A stretch of 37,906 nucleotides of DNA from Mesorhizobium sp. (GCF_017306585.1 NZ_JAFKIC010000154.1:1-37906); one strand, 5' to 3'; shown: positions 17,293 to 25,219, counted from the stretch's first letter. Made by a program: numbers and translations. The notes: generated from the sequence alone by a model not told the origin.

Positions 17293-17601
17293 ATGGCGAC
17301 GTTGCCGCGCGACGAGATCTGGTTTGCGGTGCGCTGGCGCCGGCTCTGGGCCGTGCGCCGCGAAGGCAATGTCGCGACGGCAAAATACGCGGTTGCAACG
17401 GTTGTTTCGGCGTTTGCCGGCATTCTTCTGGCGGCGTTCGTCAACATCTACGCCGGCATTGCCTTTTTCGCGGTTGGCTTCGGCCTGTCCTTCTGGTGGT
17501 TCACCGCGTTGCAGCGCCGCCACACCGACTATGCGGTGACCTATGACGACTATTTCGGCAGGCCGTCGGCTTCGAAAGGAGCTTCCGATGAGCGGAGATA
17601 A
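17293..17601 (+). CDS. small two-helix membrane protein inside the suf operon
   Basis: A 102-residue protein of unknown function. A basic N-terminus (RWRRLWAVRRE) is followed by two hydrophobic segments at about residues 33-52 and 54-72 and a polar tail with paired Tyr/Asp (TDYAVTYDDYFG). It starts five bases after sufB and overlaps the next gene by 14 bases, so it is almost certainly translated as part of the operon. No family is recognised. It is not part of canonical SUF systems. Confidence 0.8.
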   Translation: MATLPRDEIWFAVRWRRLWAVRREGNVATAKYAVATVVSAFAGILLAAFVNIYAGIAFFAVGFGLSFWWFTALQRRHTDYAVTYDDYFGRPSASKGASDERR

Positions 17602-17827
17602 ATGGTTCAGGCCCAAACGCTTCGGCTATGGCGCGACGCCCCTCAACTGGAAGGGCTGGGCTTTTATCGGCGTCTTCGTCTTCGCGATCGTGGCCCTGGT
17701 GCTGGCGCAGATCGCGGCCGGTCTGCCGGTCTGGCTAACCGTCCTCGTTATTCTTGCCCTCACGGGCGCAATCATACCGTTCATCAAAGCCAAAACCGAC
17801 GGCGAATGGCGCTGGCGCTGGCACTGA
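17588..17827 (+). CDS. small two-helix membrane protein (WFRPKRFGYG type) inside the suf operon
   Basis: A 79-residue protein with an N-terminal WFRPKRFGYGATPLNWKGWA block, two hydrophobic helices (about 24-45 and 48-66) and a C-terminal TDGEWRWRW block. I recall small proteins with the same start and end as widespread hypotheticals, but know no function. AAAGGAG sits seven bases before the ATG, which supports this start inside the previous gene. It lies 27 bases before sufC. Confidence 0.85.
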   Translation: MSGDKWFRPKRFGYGATPLNWKGWAFIGVFVFAIVALVLAQIAAGLPVWLTVLVILALTGAIIPFIKAKTDGEWRWRWH

Positions 17828-17854
17828 ACGGAAACTTTGTGAAACGGACCTGAT

Positions 17855-18610
17855 ATGCTTGAGATCAAGAACCTGCATGCCCGCATCGTCGATGACGGCA
17901 CCGAAATCATCCGCGGTTTGAACCTGACGGTGAAAGCCGGCGAGGTCGCAGCCATCATGGGCCCGAACGGCTCGGGCAAGTCGACGCTCTCCTACATCCT
18001 CGCCGGCCGCGAGGACTACGAAGTGACCGAGGGCGACATCCTCTATAACGGCCAGTCGATCCTCGAAATGGATCCGGCCGAGCGCGCGACGTCGGGCATT
18101 TTCCTCGCCTTCCAGTATCCGATGGAGATACCGGGCGTGGCGACGATGGAGTTCCTGAAAGTGGCGATGAACGAACAGCGCAAGGCGCGTGGCGAGGAGC
18201 CGCTGAAAATCCCGGAATTCCTGAAGCGCGTGAAGGATGCCGCCGCCTCGCTCAGCATGGACATGAACATGCTGAAGCGGCCGCTCAATGTCGGCTTCTC
18301 CGGCGGCGAGAAGAAGCGCGCCGAGATCCTGCAGATGAAGCTTCTGGAGCCGAAGCTTTGCGTGCTCGACGAAACCGATTCCGGTCTCGACATCGATGCG
18401 CTGAAGATCGTCTCCGACGGCGTCAACGCGCTACGCGCGCCGGATCGCGCCTTCCTGGTCATCACCCACTACCAGCGGCTGCTCGAGCACATCGTTCCCG
18501 ACACCGTGCACGTGCTCTACAAGGGCCAGGTCATCAAGTCCGGAGACAAGTCGCTGGCGCTGGACCTCGAGGCCAACGGTTATGCCGGCGTGATCGGCGA
18601 AGCCGCGTGA
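17855..18610 (+). CDS. sufC: Fe-S cluster assembly ATPase SufC
   Basis: A 251-residue ABC-type ATPase that works in the cytosol with SufB and SufD and has no membrane domain. Walker A is GPNGSGKST (36-44), the Q-loop region is AFQYPMEIPGV, the signature is FSGGEKKR (148-155), and Walker B is LCVLDETDSGLD (168-179) followed by the switch histidine in ITHYQRLL. EKKR in the signature and the QYPMEIPG block are SufC hallmarks. The sufD frame begins one base after its stop. Confidence 0.98.
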   Translation: MLEIKNLHARIVDDGTEIIRGLNLTVKAGEVAAIMGPNGSGKSTLSYILAGREDYEVTEGDILYNGQSILEMDPAERATSGIFLAFQYPMEIPGVATMEFLKVAMNEQRKARGEEPLKIPEFLKRVKDAAASLSMDMNMLKRPLNVGFSGGEKKRAEILQMKLLEPKLCVLDETDSGLDIDALKIVSDGVNALRAPDRAFLVITHYQRLLEHIVPDTVHVLYKGQVIKSGDKSLALDLEANGYAGVIGEAA

Positions 18611-18629
18611 GATGTCTGGGGCAAGACTG

Positions 18630-19898
18630 ATGAACATGCACACACAACCGCAGCGCACGCCCGCCGAGACTGCGTTGATCGACGCATTCGGCGACCGGCT
18701 GTCGCTGCTGCCGGGCGACGGCGCGGTGATGCTGAAGCGTGACGACGCCATCGAGGCGGTCAAGTACGGCCTGCCGACGCGCCGCGTCGAATCCTGGCAC
18801 TATACCGATCTGCGCCGGCTCCTGAATTCGGTCCCGGATTTCGACGCCGCCGCCATGGCCAAGGCGCTCGCGCCCATCATCGGCGGTTCCGCGGTGCTGC
18901 CGGTCCTCAACGGCAAGTCGGAAGCGAAGATGCCTTCCCTCGAAGGCGTCGCCTTCCAGCGCCTGTCGGAGAAGCTGACCGACGGCAGCATCGCGCCGGG
19001 GCTCGATCCCTATGGCAGCGACGACGCGATCGGCGCGCTGAATACGGCCTTTGTCGCCGACGGTTATTTCGTCGACATCGCCGACGGCGTCGAACTGGAA
19101 AAGCCGATCGAGCTGCAGAATGTGCAGGCCGGCGGCCAGGCGCATGTGCGCTTGGCAGCGCGCGTCGGCGCCGGCGCCAAAGCGGTCTTCGTCGAGCGCC
19201 AGGCGGGCGAGGGCACGGCTCTGGTCAGTTCGGTCAGCCAGCTCGTGCTCGGCGAAGGTGCCGAGGTGACCTGGCTGATCGTGCAGGAGCAGCCCGATAC
19301 CGCAACGCATCTGGCGCAGTTCAAGGCCCATATCGGCAAGAACGCGAAGCTGACGCTGTTTGTCATGAACGCCGGCGGCAAGCTGGTGCGCCAGGAGGTC
19401 CTGGTCAGGACGACGGGCGAGGGCGCCGACTTCAAGCTGCGCGGCATCAACCTTCTGGCCGGCGACACCCACACCGACGTGACCATGGTGCTCGACCACG
19501 CCGTGCCGCATACGACCTCGACGGAAATCATCCGCAATGTGGTGACGGGCAAGGCGCGCGGTGTCTTCCAGGGGCGCATCAACGTTCATCAGTATGCGCA
19601 GAAGACCAACGCAAAGATGGCCTGCAACACGCTGCTTCTGTCCGATGATGGCGAGTTCTCGACCAAGCCGGAGCTCGAAATCTTCGCCGATGACGTCGTC
19701 TGCGGCCATGGCGCGACCGTTACCGAGATCGACCACAACCATCTGTTCTACCTGATGGCGCGCGGCGTCGACGAGAAGAGCGCGCGGGGCCTGCTGGTCA
19801 AGGCGTTCGTCGCTGAAGTGATCGAGGAACTCGACGACGAGGCGATCGTCGAGGCGCTGGAAGCGCGGCTCGACGAGTGGTTCGTGACGCACGGCTAG
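18630..19898 (+). CDS. sufD: Fe-S cluster assembly protein SufD
   Basis: A 422-residue partner of SufB. The N-terminal helical part contains LPTRRVESWHYTDLR, and the C-terminal beta-helix carries the HQYAQKTNAKMACNTLLLSDD and CGHGATVTEID blocks, the latter with the histidine implicated in cluster assembly. I prefer ATG at 18630 (MNMHTQPQ), which has GGGGCAAG in front and fits rhizobial SufD. An ATG at 18612, right after the sufC stop, would add six residues. A palindromic element separates it from sufS. Confidence 0.93.
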   Translation: MNMHTQPQRTPAETALIDAFGDRLSLLPGDGAVMLKRDDAIEAVKYGLPTRRVESWHYTDLRRLLNSVPDFDAAAMAKALAPIIGGSAVLPVLNGKSEAKMPSLEGVAFQRLSEKLTDGSIAPGLDPYGSDDAIGALNTAFVADGYFVDIADGVELEKPIELQNVQAGGQAHVRLAARVGAGAKAVFVERQAGEGTALVSSVSQLVLGEGAEVTWLIVQEQPDTATHLAQFKAHIGKNAKLTLFVMNAGGKLVRQEVLVRTTGEGADFKLRGINLLAGDTHTDVTMVLDHAVPHTTSTEIIRNVVTGKARGVFQGRINVHQYAQKTNAKMACNTLLLSDDGEFSTKPELEIFADDVVCGHGATVTEIDHNHLFYLMARGVDEKSARGLLVKAFVAEVIEELDDEAIVEALEARLDEWFVTHG

Positions 19899-19904
19899 AC
19901 CCTT

Positions 19905-19964
19905 ACCTTCTCCCCTTGTGGGAGAAGGTGGAGCGGCGCGATGGCGCCGAGACGGATGAGGGGT
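19905..19964. repeat. palindromic intergenic element inside the suf operon
   Basis: ACCTTCTCCC (19905-19914) and GGGAGAAGGT (19920-19929) form a perfect 10-bp stem with a 5-base loop. GGCGC and GCGCC (19935-19948) form a second stem with loop GATG, and CGGATGAGGGG closes the element. The same word set (CCTTCTCCCC, GGGGAGAAGG, GATGAGGGG) recurs at 23116-23265, so this belongs to a short dispersed repeat family of the genome. It lies in the 105-base gap between sufD and sufS and would be transcribed with the operon. Confidence 0.75.
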
Positions 19965-20003
19965 GTTGGAAGGATCTCGGCCTTGGCCGGCAAGGACTTT
20001 GAA

Positions 20004-21245
20004 ATGGACCAGAAAGTCGAAACCGCTCCCTACGACGTCGAGGCGATCCGCCGCGATTTCCCGATCTTGTCGCGCGAAGTCTACGGCAAGCCGCTGGTCT
20101 ATCTCGACAATGGCGCTTCGGCGCAGAAGCCGCAGGTGGTGCTCGACGCCATCCAGCACGCCTATTCCCAGGAATACGCCAACGTCCATCGCGGCCTGCA
20201 TTTCCTCTCCAATGCCGCGACCGACGCCTATGAAAAGTCGCGAGAAACGGTGCGCCGCTTCCTCAATGCGCCGAGCACCGACAACATCGTCTTCACGTCG
20301 AACACGACCTCGGCCATCAACACCGTCGCCTACGGCTACGGCATGCCCAATATCGGCGAGGGCGACGAGATCGTGCTGTCGATCATGGAGCACCATTCCA
20401 ACATCGTTCCCTGGCATTTCATCAGGGAAAGGCAGGGTGCGAAACTGGTCTGGGTGCCGGTCGACGATCTCGGCGCCTTCCACATCGAGGAATTCGAGAA
20501 GCGGCTGACTTCACGCACCAGGCTCGTCGCCATCACCCAGATGTCGAATGCGCTGGGCACGGTGACGCCGATCAAGGAGATCGTGCGCATCGCGCATGCG
20601 CGTGGCATTCCGGTGCTTGTCGACGGCAGCCAGAGCGCCGTGCACATGCCGATCGACGTCCAGGACCTCGACTGCGATTTCTTCGTCTTCACCGGGCACA
20701 AGGTCTACGGCCCCTCTGGCATCGGCGTCCTCTATGGCAAGAAAGACATCCTCCAGGGCATGCGCCCCTTCATGGGCGGCGGCGAGATGATCGAGGAGGT
20801 GACGGAGGACATCGTCACCTACAACGAGCCGCCGCATCGCTTCGAGGCTGGCACGCCGCCGATCGTCCAGGCGATCGGGCTGGGTGCGGCGCTGGATTAC
20901 ATGGAAAAGATCGGCCGCGAGCGCATCGCCGCGCATGAGGACGACCTCAAGACCTACGCGCATGAGCGGCTGCGCGCCATCAATTCGCTGCGCATCTTCG
21001 GCGATGCGCCCGGCAAGGGCGCCATCATCTCCTTCGAGTTGCAGGGAATTCATGCCCATGACGTATCGATGGTGATAGACAGGCAGGGCGTGGCGGTGCG
21101 CGCCGGCACCCATTTCGCCCAGCCGCTGTTGAAACGCTTCGGCGTAACCTCCACATGCAGGGCATCGTTCGGCATGTATAATACCAGGGCCGAAGTCGAC
21201 GCTTTGGCCGAGGCGCTTGAAAAAGCGCGCAAGTTCTTCGGGTGA
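20004..21245 (+). CDS. sufS: cysteine desulfurase SufS
   Basis: A 413-residue group II cysteine desulfurase providing sulfur to the SufBCD scaffold. YLDNGASAQKP, the MEHHSNIVPW block, the PLP lysine Lys233 in FTGHKVYGPSGIG, and the persulfide cysteine Cys385 in TSTCRASFGMYNT identify the SufS type. The start MDQKVETAPYD is preceded by AAGGA; the longer open frame begins inside the palindromic element and is not credible. Its stop overlaps the start of sufT (TGATG). Confidence 0.97.
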   Translation: MDQKVETAPYDVEAIRRDFPILSREVYGKPLVYLDNGASAQKPQVVLDAIQHAYSQEYANVHRGLHFLSNAATDAYEKSRETVRRFLNAPSTDNIVFTSNTTSAINTVAYGYGMPNIGEGDEIVLSIMEHHSNIVPWHFIRERQGAKLVWVPVDDLGAFHIEEFEKRLTSRTRLVAITQMSNALGTVTPIKEIVRIAHARGIPVLVDGSQSAVHMPIDVQDLDCDFFVFTGHKVYGPSGIGVLYGKKDILQGMRPFMGGGEMIEEVTEDIVTYNEPPHRFEAGTPPIVQAIGLGAALDYMEKIGRERIAAHEDDLKTYAHERLRAINSLRIFGDAPGKGAIISFELQGIHAHDVSMVIDRQGVAVRAGTHFAQPLLKRFGVTSTCRASFGMYNTRAEVDALAEALEKARKFFG

Positions 21246-21643
21246 TGACCATGGACGATGTGAGCGTATCAGCAGAGACCGCGCCGGAAACGGCCGCGAA
21301 CGGTGTCGTTTCCGCTTCGGCTATTCCCGCCGAGGAACTGGCGCGGCTGACCGACGACATCGTCTCGGCGCTGAAGACGGTCTATGACCCGGAAATCCCC
21401 GCCGACATCTACGAGCTTGGCCTCGTCTACAAGATCGACATCGAGGACGACCGCTCGGTCAAGATCGACATGACGCTGACCGCCCCGGGCTGCCCGGTGG
21501 CCGGTGAAATGCCGGGCTGGGTGGAAAACGCGGTCGGCGCGGTCGAAGGCGTTTCCGGCGTCGAGGTGAATATGACCTTCGATCCGCCGTGGACTCCGGA
21601 CCGCATGTCGGAAGAGGCGCAGGTCGCTGTTGGCTGGTACTGA
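21245..21643 (+). CDS. sufT: SUF system Fe-S assembly protein SufT (MIP18/DUF59 family)
   Basis: A 132-residue protein of the MIP18 family (PF01883), the gene called sufX in rhizobial suf operons. YDPEIPADIYELGLVY and the TLTAPGCPVAGEMP block with the conserved cysteine are diagnostic. Members help mature Fe-S proteins. The first ~25 residues are a low-complexity Ala/Glu/Ser tail. ATG at 21245 overlaps the sufS stop; GTG at 21242 or ATG at 21251 are alternatives. Confidence 0.93.
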   Translation: MTMDDVSVSAETAPETAANGVVSASAIPAEELARLTDDIVSALKTVYDPEIPADIYELGLVYKIDIEDDRSVKIDMTLTAPGCPVAGEMPGWVENAVGAVEGVSGVEVNMTFDPPWTPDRMSEEAQVAVGWY

Positions 21644-21653
21644 GCCTCGGACC

Positions 21654-21698
21654 TGGTGCACTTGCACCATGGGAAAAACTTCACCATTTTAGGTGAGG
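21654..21698 (+). other. two adjacent hairpins between sufT and sufA
   Basis: TGGTGCA-CT-TGCACCA (21654-21669) is a perfect 7-bp inverted repeat. TCACC-ATTTTA-GGTGA (21681-21696) is a second stem. Neither is followed by a T-run. They lie in the 103-base gap before sufA and could act as an RNA processing or attenuation site that sets the level of sufA apart from the upstream genes. Confidence 0.5.
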
Positions 21699-21746
21699 AA
21701 TCATTCGGCAGGCCTTGAACCTGCATGGAATGGAAAAGGAAAAAAG

Positions 21747-22127
21747 ATGGGACGCTTCGCCGTCATTACGATGACCGAAAAGGCCGCTGACCGGGTCCGT
21801 GAGATCGTCGCCACACGGGAGAACGCGCACGGCATTCGCCTTGGCATCAAGAAAGGCGGCTGCGCCGGCATGGAATATACGGTCGACCTGGTGACCGAGC
21901 CGAACCCCAAGGACGATCATATCGAGCGCGACGGCGCCCATGTCTATGTCGCGCCGGAGGCGGCGCTCTTCCTGTTCGGTACCCAGATGGATTTCGAGCA
22001 GACGGTTTTGCGAACCGGCTTCACCTTCAACAACCCCAACCAGAGTTCGGCCTGCGGCTGCGGCGAATCCGTCGAACTGAAGCCGGCTGACCTAAAGGCG
22101 CTCGCAGAGGCACGCGCCTCTGCCTGA
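21747..22127 (+). CDS. sufA: A-type Fe-S carrier protein SufA
   Basis: A 126-residue A-type carrier (HesB/IscA family) that moves Fe-S clusters to target proteins. The three cluster-ligand cysteines are Cys39 (KKGGCAGM) and Cys103 and Cys105 (SACGCGES). AAAAGGA precedes the ATG at 21747. It is the last gene of the operon and is followed directly by a 32-bp palindrome. Confidence 0.95.
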   Translation: MGRFAVITMTEKAADRVREIVATRENAHGIRLGIKKGGCAGMEYTVDLVTEPNPKDDHIERDGAHVYVAPEAALFLFGTQMDFEQTVLRTGFTFNNPNQSSACGCGESVELKPADLKALAEARASA

Positions 22128-22128
22128 T

Positions 22129-22160
22129 CTTCCTTCGCCCCGTATACGGGGAGAAGGAAG
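22129..22160. terminator. 32-bp palindrome between convergent genes, likely bidirectional terminator
   Basis: The arms at 22129-22144 and 22145-22160 pair over 16 positions with a single mismatch (22137/22152), centred on GTATAC. The palindrome fills the gap between the sufA stop and the stop of the convergent GFA-family gene. The CTTC...CCCCGTATACGGGG...GAAG pattern shares its CTTC/GAAG arms with the dispersed palindromes elsewhere in the window. No T-tract is present, so it is a terminator by position rather than by classic form. Confidence 0.65.
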
Positions 22161-22658
22161 TCACTTCACCCACATGCCTGTCCGTTTGTGCCAGTCGGCG
22201 ATCGATTCCTCGGGATAGACCTCGAACACCTTGTCGTTCGTGCCGATCACGGGCTCGACCCAGTTCGCCTTGTATTTCAGCATCAGATGCACTCTCTCGG
22301 GCGGTGTCGGCAGGTCGCTGTCGATCGCCGAGGCGAAGGGATGCACCAGGTTCGGCCAGGTCGGGTCGTAGAGCCAGAGCGCCGAGCCGCATTTGCGGCA
22401 GAAATTGCGCTCGCCGGTCGAGACCTCGCAATGTGGATGCTCGTCGTCCTCGATCTCGGCCCGGTAGACGCCGAGGCTCCTTTTGCCCCTGATGTTCAAC
22501 GTCTCGGAATCGGCGCCGAGATTGATGGCGAAGCCGCCGCCGCCCTGCTGCTTGCGGCAGATCGAGCAGTAGCACAGCATGAACGGCACCGGCGTATGGC
22601 TTTCCACCTCGAAGCGGACGGCGTTGCAGCGGCACGAACCCTTGAGCAGGACAGGCAT
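22161..22658 (-). CDS. GFA-family (CENP-V/GFA domain) zinc-binding protein
   Basis: A 165-residue protein of the glutathione-dependent formaldehyde-activating enzyme family (PF04828). The zinc-binding cysteines are visible as GSCRC (Cys9, Cys11), CYCSIC (Cys29, Cys31, Cys34) and CRKCGSA (Cys87, Cys90). Most GFA-domain proteins have no proven enzymatic role, and nothing nearby points to formaldehyde metabolism. GGAG lies at normal spacing upstream of the ATG. Confidence 0.9.
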   Translation of the reverse strand: MPVLLKGSCRCNAVRFEVESHTPVPFMLCYCSICRKQQGGGGFAINLGADSETLNIRGKRSLGVYRAEIEDDEHPHCEVSTGERNFCRKCGSALWLYDPTWPNLVHPFASAIDSDLPTPPERVHLMLKYKANWVEPVIGTNDKVFEVYPEESIADWHKRTGMWVK

Positions 22659-22749
22659 GGCGGGAAACTCCGGTCGATTTCTTTCAACCTGTCAGCATGA
22701 TTTTGGTTGCGGCGATGACAATACCAAATGCCGGTGACATGATCGCGGT

Positions 22750-23073
22750 ATGGACAATGAACGCATTGCCGAACTTTTTCAGGGCCTGGGACCGGTCAGC
22801 ATCCGCAGGCTGTTCGGCGGCAAGGGCATCTACTTCGACGGCGTCATCGTCGCGATCGTGCTGCGCGGCGAATTGCTTTTGAAAGCCGACGAGCAGAGCG
22901 CTCCCGACTTCGAAGCCGCGGGCTGCAAGCAATGGACCTATACCGGCACCCGCCATGGCAAGCTGGTCGCCATGCCCTATTGGAGCATTCCCGACAGCGC
23001 TTTCGATGATCCTGACGAGATGACGGTCTGGGCGCGGCGGGCTTATGAGGCTGGGCGAAGGGCTGGGAAGTGA
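22750..23073 (+). CDS. TfoX N-terminal domain protein
   Basis: A 107-residue stand-alone TfoX_N protein (PF04993). It has the family pattern RRLFGGKGIYFDG near the start, then LRGELLLKAD, and the MPYWSIPDSAFDDPDEMTVWARRA segment at the end. TfoX of gammaproteobacteria controls competence using a second domain that is missing here. Function in alphaproteobacteria is not known. The gene is divergent from the GFA gene with 91 bases between starts. Confidence 0.9.
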   Translation: MDNERIAELFQGLGPVSIRRLFGGKGIYFDGVIVAIVLRGELLLKADEQSAPDFEAAGCKQWTYTGTRHGKLVAMPYWSIPDSAFDDPDEMTVWARRAYEAGRRAGK

Positions 23074-23115
23074 TTTGACCTGGCGCTGGCCACTAGGGAG
23101 GGCACGTCGAGGCCG

Positions 23116-23265
23116 CCCCCTCATCCGGCCGCTTCGCGTCCACCTTCTCCCCGCTGGGGAGAAGAGCTTGGCGTCGGCGCATGCAACCTCCTCTCCCCTC
23201 GGGGAGAGGTCGGATTGCCCCGAATTGCTCTTTGCAATTCGGCCTTGGCAATCCGGGTGAGGGGG
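23116..23265. repeat. composite palindromic element, about 150 bp
   Basis: The ends are an inverted repeat: CCCCCTCATCCGG (23116-23128) and CCGGGTGAGGGGG (23253-23265), with one wobble. Inside lie three hairpins: CTTCTCCCC/GGGGAGAAG (23144-23164, loop GCT), CCTCTCCCC/GGGGAGAGG (23190-23209, loop TC), and a nested stem CGGATTGCC/GGCAATCCG (23211-23219, 23247-23255) enclosing CCGAATTGC/GCAATTCGG (23220-23228, 23234-23242). The whole folds into a multi-arm structure on either strand. It resembles the mosaic palindromic elements described in rhizobia. It occupies the gap between the TfoX-N gene and the convergent psuG. Confidence 0.85.
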
Positions 23266-23280
23266 ACTTTCGCTGCGAAC

Positions 23281-24198
23281 CTACAGCGCTTTGGCGATCT
23301 CCGCCGCCAGCCGCGCATTGTTTTCGACCAGCGCGATGTTGGTCTTGAGGCTGCGGCCGCCGGTCAGTTCGAGGATTTTTCCCAGCAGGAACGGCGTTAC
23401 CGCCTTGCCGGTGACGTTCTGCGCCTCGGCCGCCTTTTGCGCGGCCTCGATATAGCCGGCCATCTCATCGGCCGGAATCTCATCATTCTGCGGCACCGGA
23501 TTGGCGATCAGCATGCCGCCGCTCAGGCCCAGGGCCTGGCGTGTCTGGTGGAACCGCGCGATCTCCTGCGCCGTGTGCAGGGTGAGTGGCGCGCGGAAGC
23601 GCGATTGCCTGGACCAGAAAGCCGGCATGGTCTCGCAGGCGTGGCCAACCACCGGCACGCCGCGCGTTTCCAGCACTTCGAGCGTCTTTTCGATATCGAG
23701 AATCGCCTTGGCGCCGGCCGAGACGACGATGACGGGCGTGCGTGCAAGCTCGTCGAGGTCGGCAGAGATATCGAAGCTCTTCTCGGCCCCCTTGTGCACG
23801 CCGCCTATGCCGCCGGTGGCGAACACCTTGATGCCGACCATATGTGCCGCGATCATCGTGGCGGCAACCGTGGTGCCGCCGGTGCGCTCTTGCGCGACGG
23901 CGAAGGCGAGGTCGGCGCGCGACAGCTTCATGGCATCCCCGGTCATGGCCAGCGATTCGCGCTCGCCGTCGGACAGCCCGATCTTGATGCGCCCGCCAAC
24001 CACGGCGATGGTCGCCGGCACCGCGCCGCCGTCACTGATGATCTTTTCGACGTTCGCCGCCATGGCGCCGTTGTCGGGGTAGGGCATGCCATGGGTGATG
24101 ATGGTGCTTTCCAGCGCCACGACCGGCCGGCCGGTGGCCAGCGCTTGCGCCACGGGCGCATGGACATCGATGAAGGGGCGGGCGGTCTCAGGGTTCAT
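23281..24198 (-). CDS. psuG: pseudouridine-5'-phosphate glycosidase
   Basis: A 305-residue enzyme that cleaves the C-C glycosidic bond of pseudouridine 5'-phosphate to uracil and ribose 5-phosphate (PF04227, Indigoidine_A). The family blocks ALESTIITHGMPYPDN, RIKIGLSDGE, the lysine-containing GDAMKLSRADL, FATGGIGGVHKGAE and SGGMLIANPVP are all present. The start MNPETARPF is supported by GGAGA five bases upstream; an in-frame ATG 11 codons earlier lacks this. It follows the kinase gene psuK by 76 bases on the same strand. Confidence 0.95.
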   Translation of the reverse strand: MNPETARPFIDVHAPVAQALATGRPVVALESTIITHGMPYPDNGAMAANVEKIISDGGAVPATIAVVGGRIKIGLSDGERESLAMTGDAMKLSRADLAFAVAQERTGGTTVAATMIAAHMVGIKVFATGGIGGVHKGAEKSFDISADLDELARTPVIVVSAGAKAILDIEKTLEVLETRGVPVVGHACETMPAFWSRQSRFRAPLTLHTAQEIARFHQTRQALGLSGGMLIANPVPQNDEIPADEMAGYIEAAQKAAEAQNVTGKAVTPFLLGKILELTGGRSLKTNIALVENNARLAAEIAKAL

Positions 24199-24274
24199 GC
24201 GGGTCTCCAATCCGGGGCGCGGCGCATCCATCGGGACGCGCTGGCTTCACCGCGGCACTATGATTTTGCCGGTC

Positions 24275-25219
24275 TCATGCCACTTCCCCGGCATCGGGCA
24301 CAAGAGCCAGCGCTTCCGCAAAGCTTGCGGCGGTGAAATCGGGCACGGCATTGGCGCTTTCGATCGCCAGTGTCGCCGCCGCGATGCCCTCGCGCAGAGC
24401 CTGGCGCAGCTTCAGGCCGCGTAACAGCGCCGCGACTGTCGCACCGGCCAATGCGTCGCCCGCGCCGGTGACGTCGCTGACCTTTCTGGGGGCGGGTGGC
24501 TGGATCGAGAAGGCGCCCGTTTCATCGAACCCCAGCACCGGTCCGCCGCCCGCCGTAACCACGCCGCTGGCGAGGCCGCTGCACCGCAATCCATCGATCA
24601 TCTCGCGCCCGCCGGCATCCGCATTGACGCCGGCCAGCACGACGGCCTCGCGACGGTTCATGAAGAGCAGCGTCAAGGCACCAAGGACCGGAATCAGCCG
24701 AACCACCTTGGCGGGCGAAATCGCGATGGCGAAAACCGGCTTGCCGGCGGCGAGCGCCAGCAGCCGTTCGAGAGCGCTGGAGGGCAGATTGGCGTCGCAC
24801 AGAATGGCGTCGGCGGCAGCCACCACCTCGCGCACCTTGGATCGCCGCATCTGCTTGGGGAATGCCAGGTCATAGAGCGCCATGTCGGCAAAGCCGACGA
24901 TCAGCTCGCCCTCGCGGTCGATCAGCGCCGTGTAGCTCGGCGTCGTGCGGTCGAGAAACACCGCCGACAGGTCGGCAATGCCGGCCTCCGCTATGACCCG
25001 TGAAACAGTATCGCCCGCCGCATCGCCGCCGCGCACCGAAAGCAGCGAAGCCGAGACCCCTCGGCGCACCGTGCTGCGCAGCGCATTGAAGACGCCGCCG
25101 CCGACATCTTCACGCATCGTGCCGGGGTTGGAGGCGGCCGGCACATAGGCGCCCGACACCTGGCCGCGCCGGTCGATATGGGCGCCGCCCACGGCCAATA
25201 TTCTTGCTGAAGTCACCAT
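24275..25219 (-). CDS. psuK: PfkB-family carbohydrate kinase, probable pseudouridine kinase
   Basis: A 314-residue ribokinase-fold kinase (PF00294). The N-terminal VGGAHIDRRG block and the C-terminal ATP/anion-hole motif DVTGAGDALAGA are clear, with the catalytic Asp in the latter. Position next to psuG points to phosphorylation of pseudouridine, the first step of its breakdown. The family alone would not give the substrate. No transporter or regulator gene for pseudouridine is adjacent. Confidence 0.88.
   Translation of the reverse strand: MVTSARILAVGGAHIDRRGQVSGAYVPAASNPGTMREDVGGGVFNALRSTVRRGVSASLLSVRGGDAAGDTVSRVIAEAGIADLSAVFLDRTTPSYTALIDREGELIVGFADMALYDLAFPKQMRRSKVREVVAAADAILCDANLPSSALERLLALAAGKPVFAIAISPAKVVRLIPVLGALTLLFMNRREAVVLAGVNADAGGREMIDGLRCSGLASGVVTAGGGPVLGFDETGAFSIQPPAPRKVSDVTGAGDALAGATVAALLRGLKLRQALREGIAAATLAIESANAVPDFTAASFAEALALVPDAGEVA

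Noticed and set aside
18534-20483. 649-codon minus-strand open frame opposite sufD and sufS
   Set aside because: It is a long antisense shadow typical of high-GC codon use; the plus-strand genes are unmistakable.
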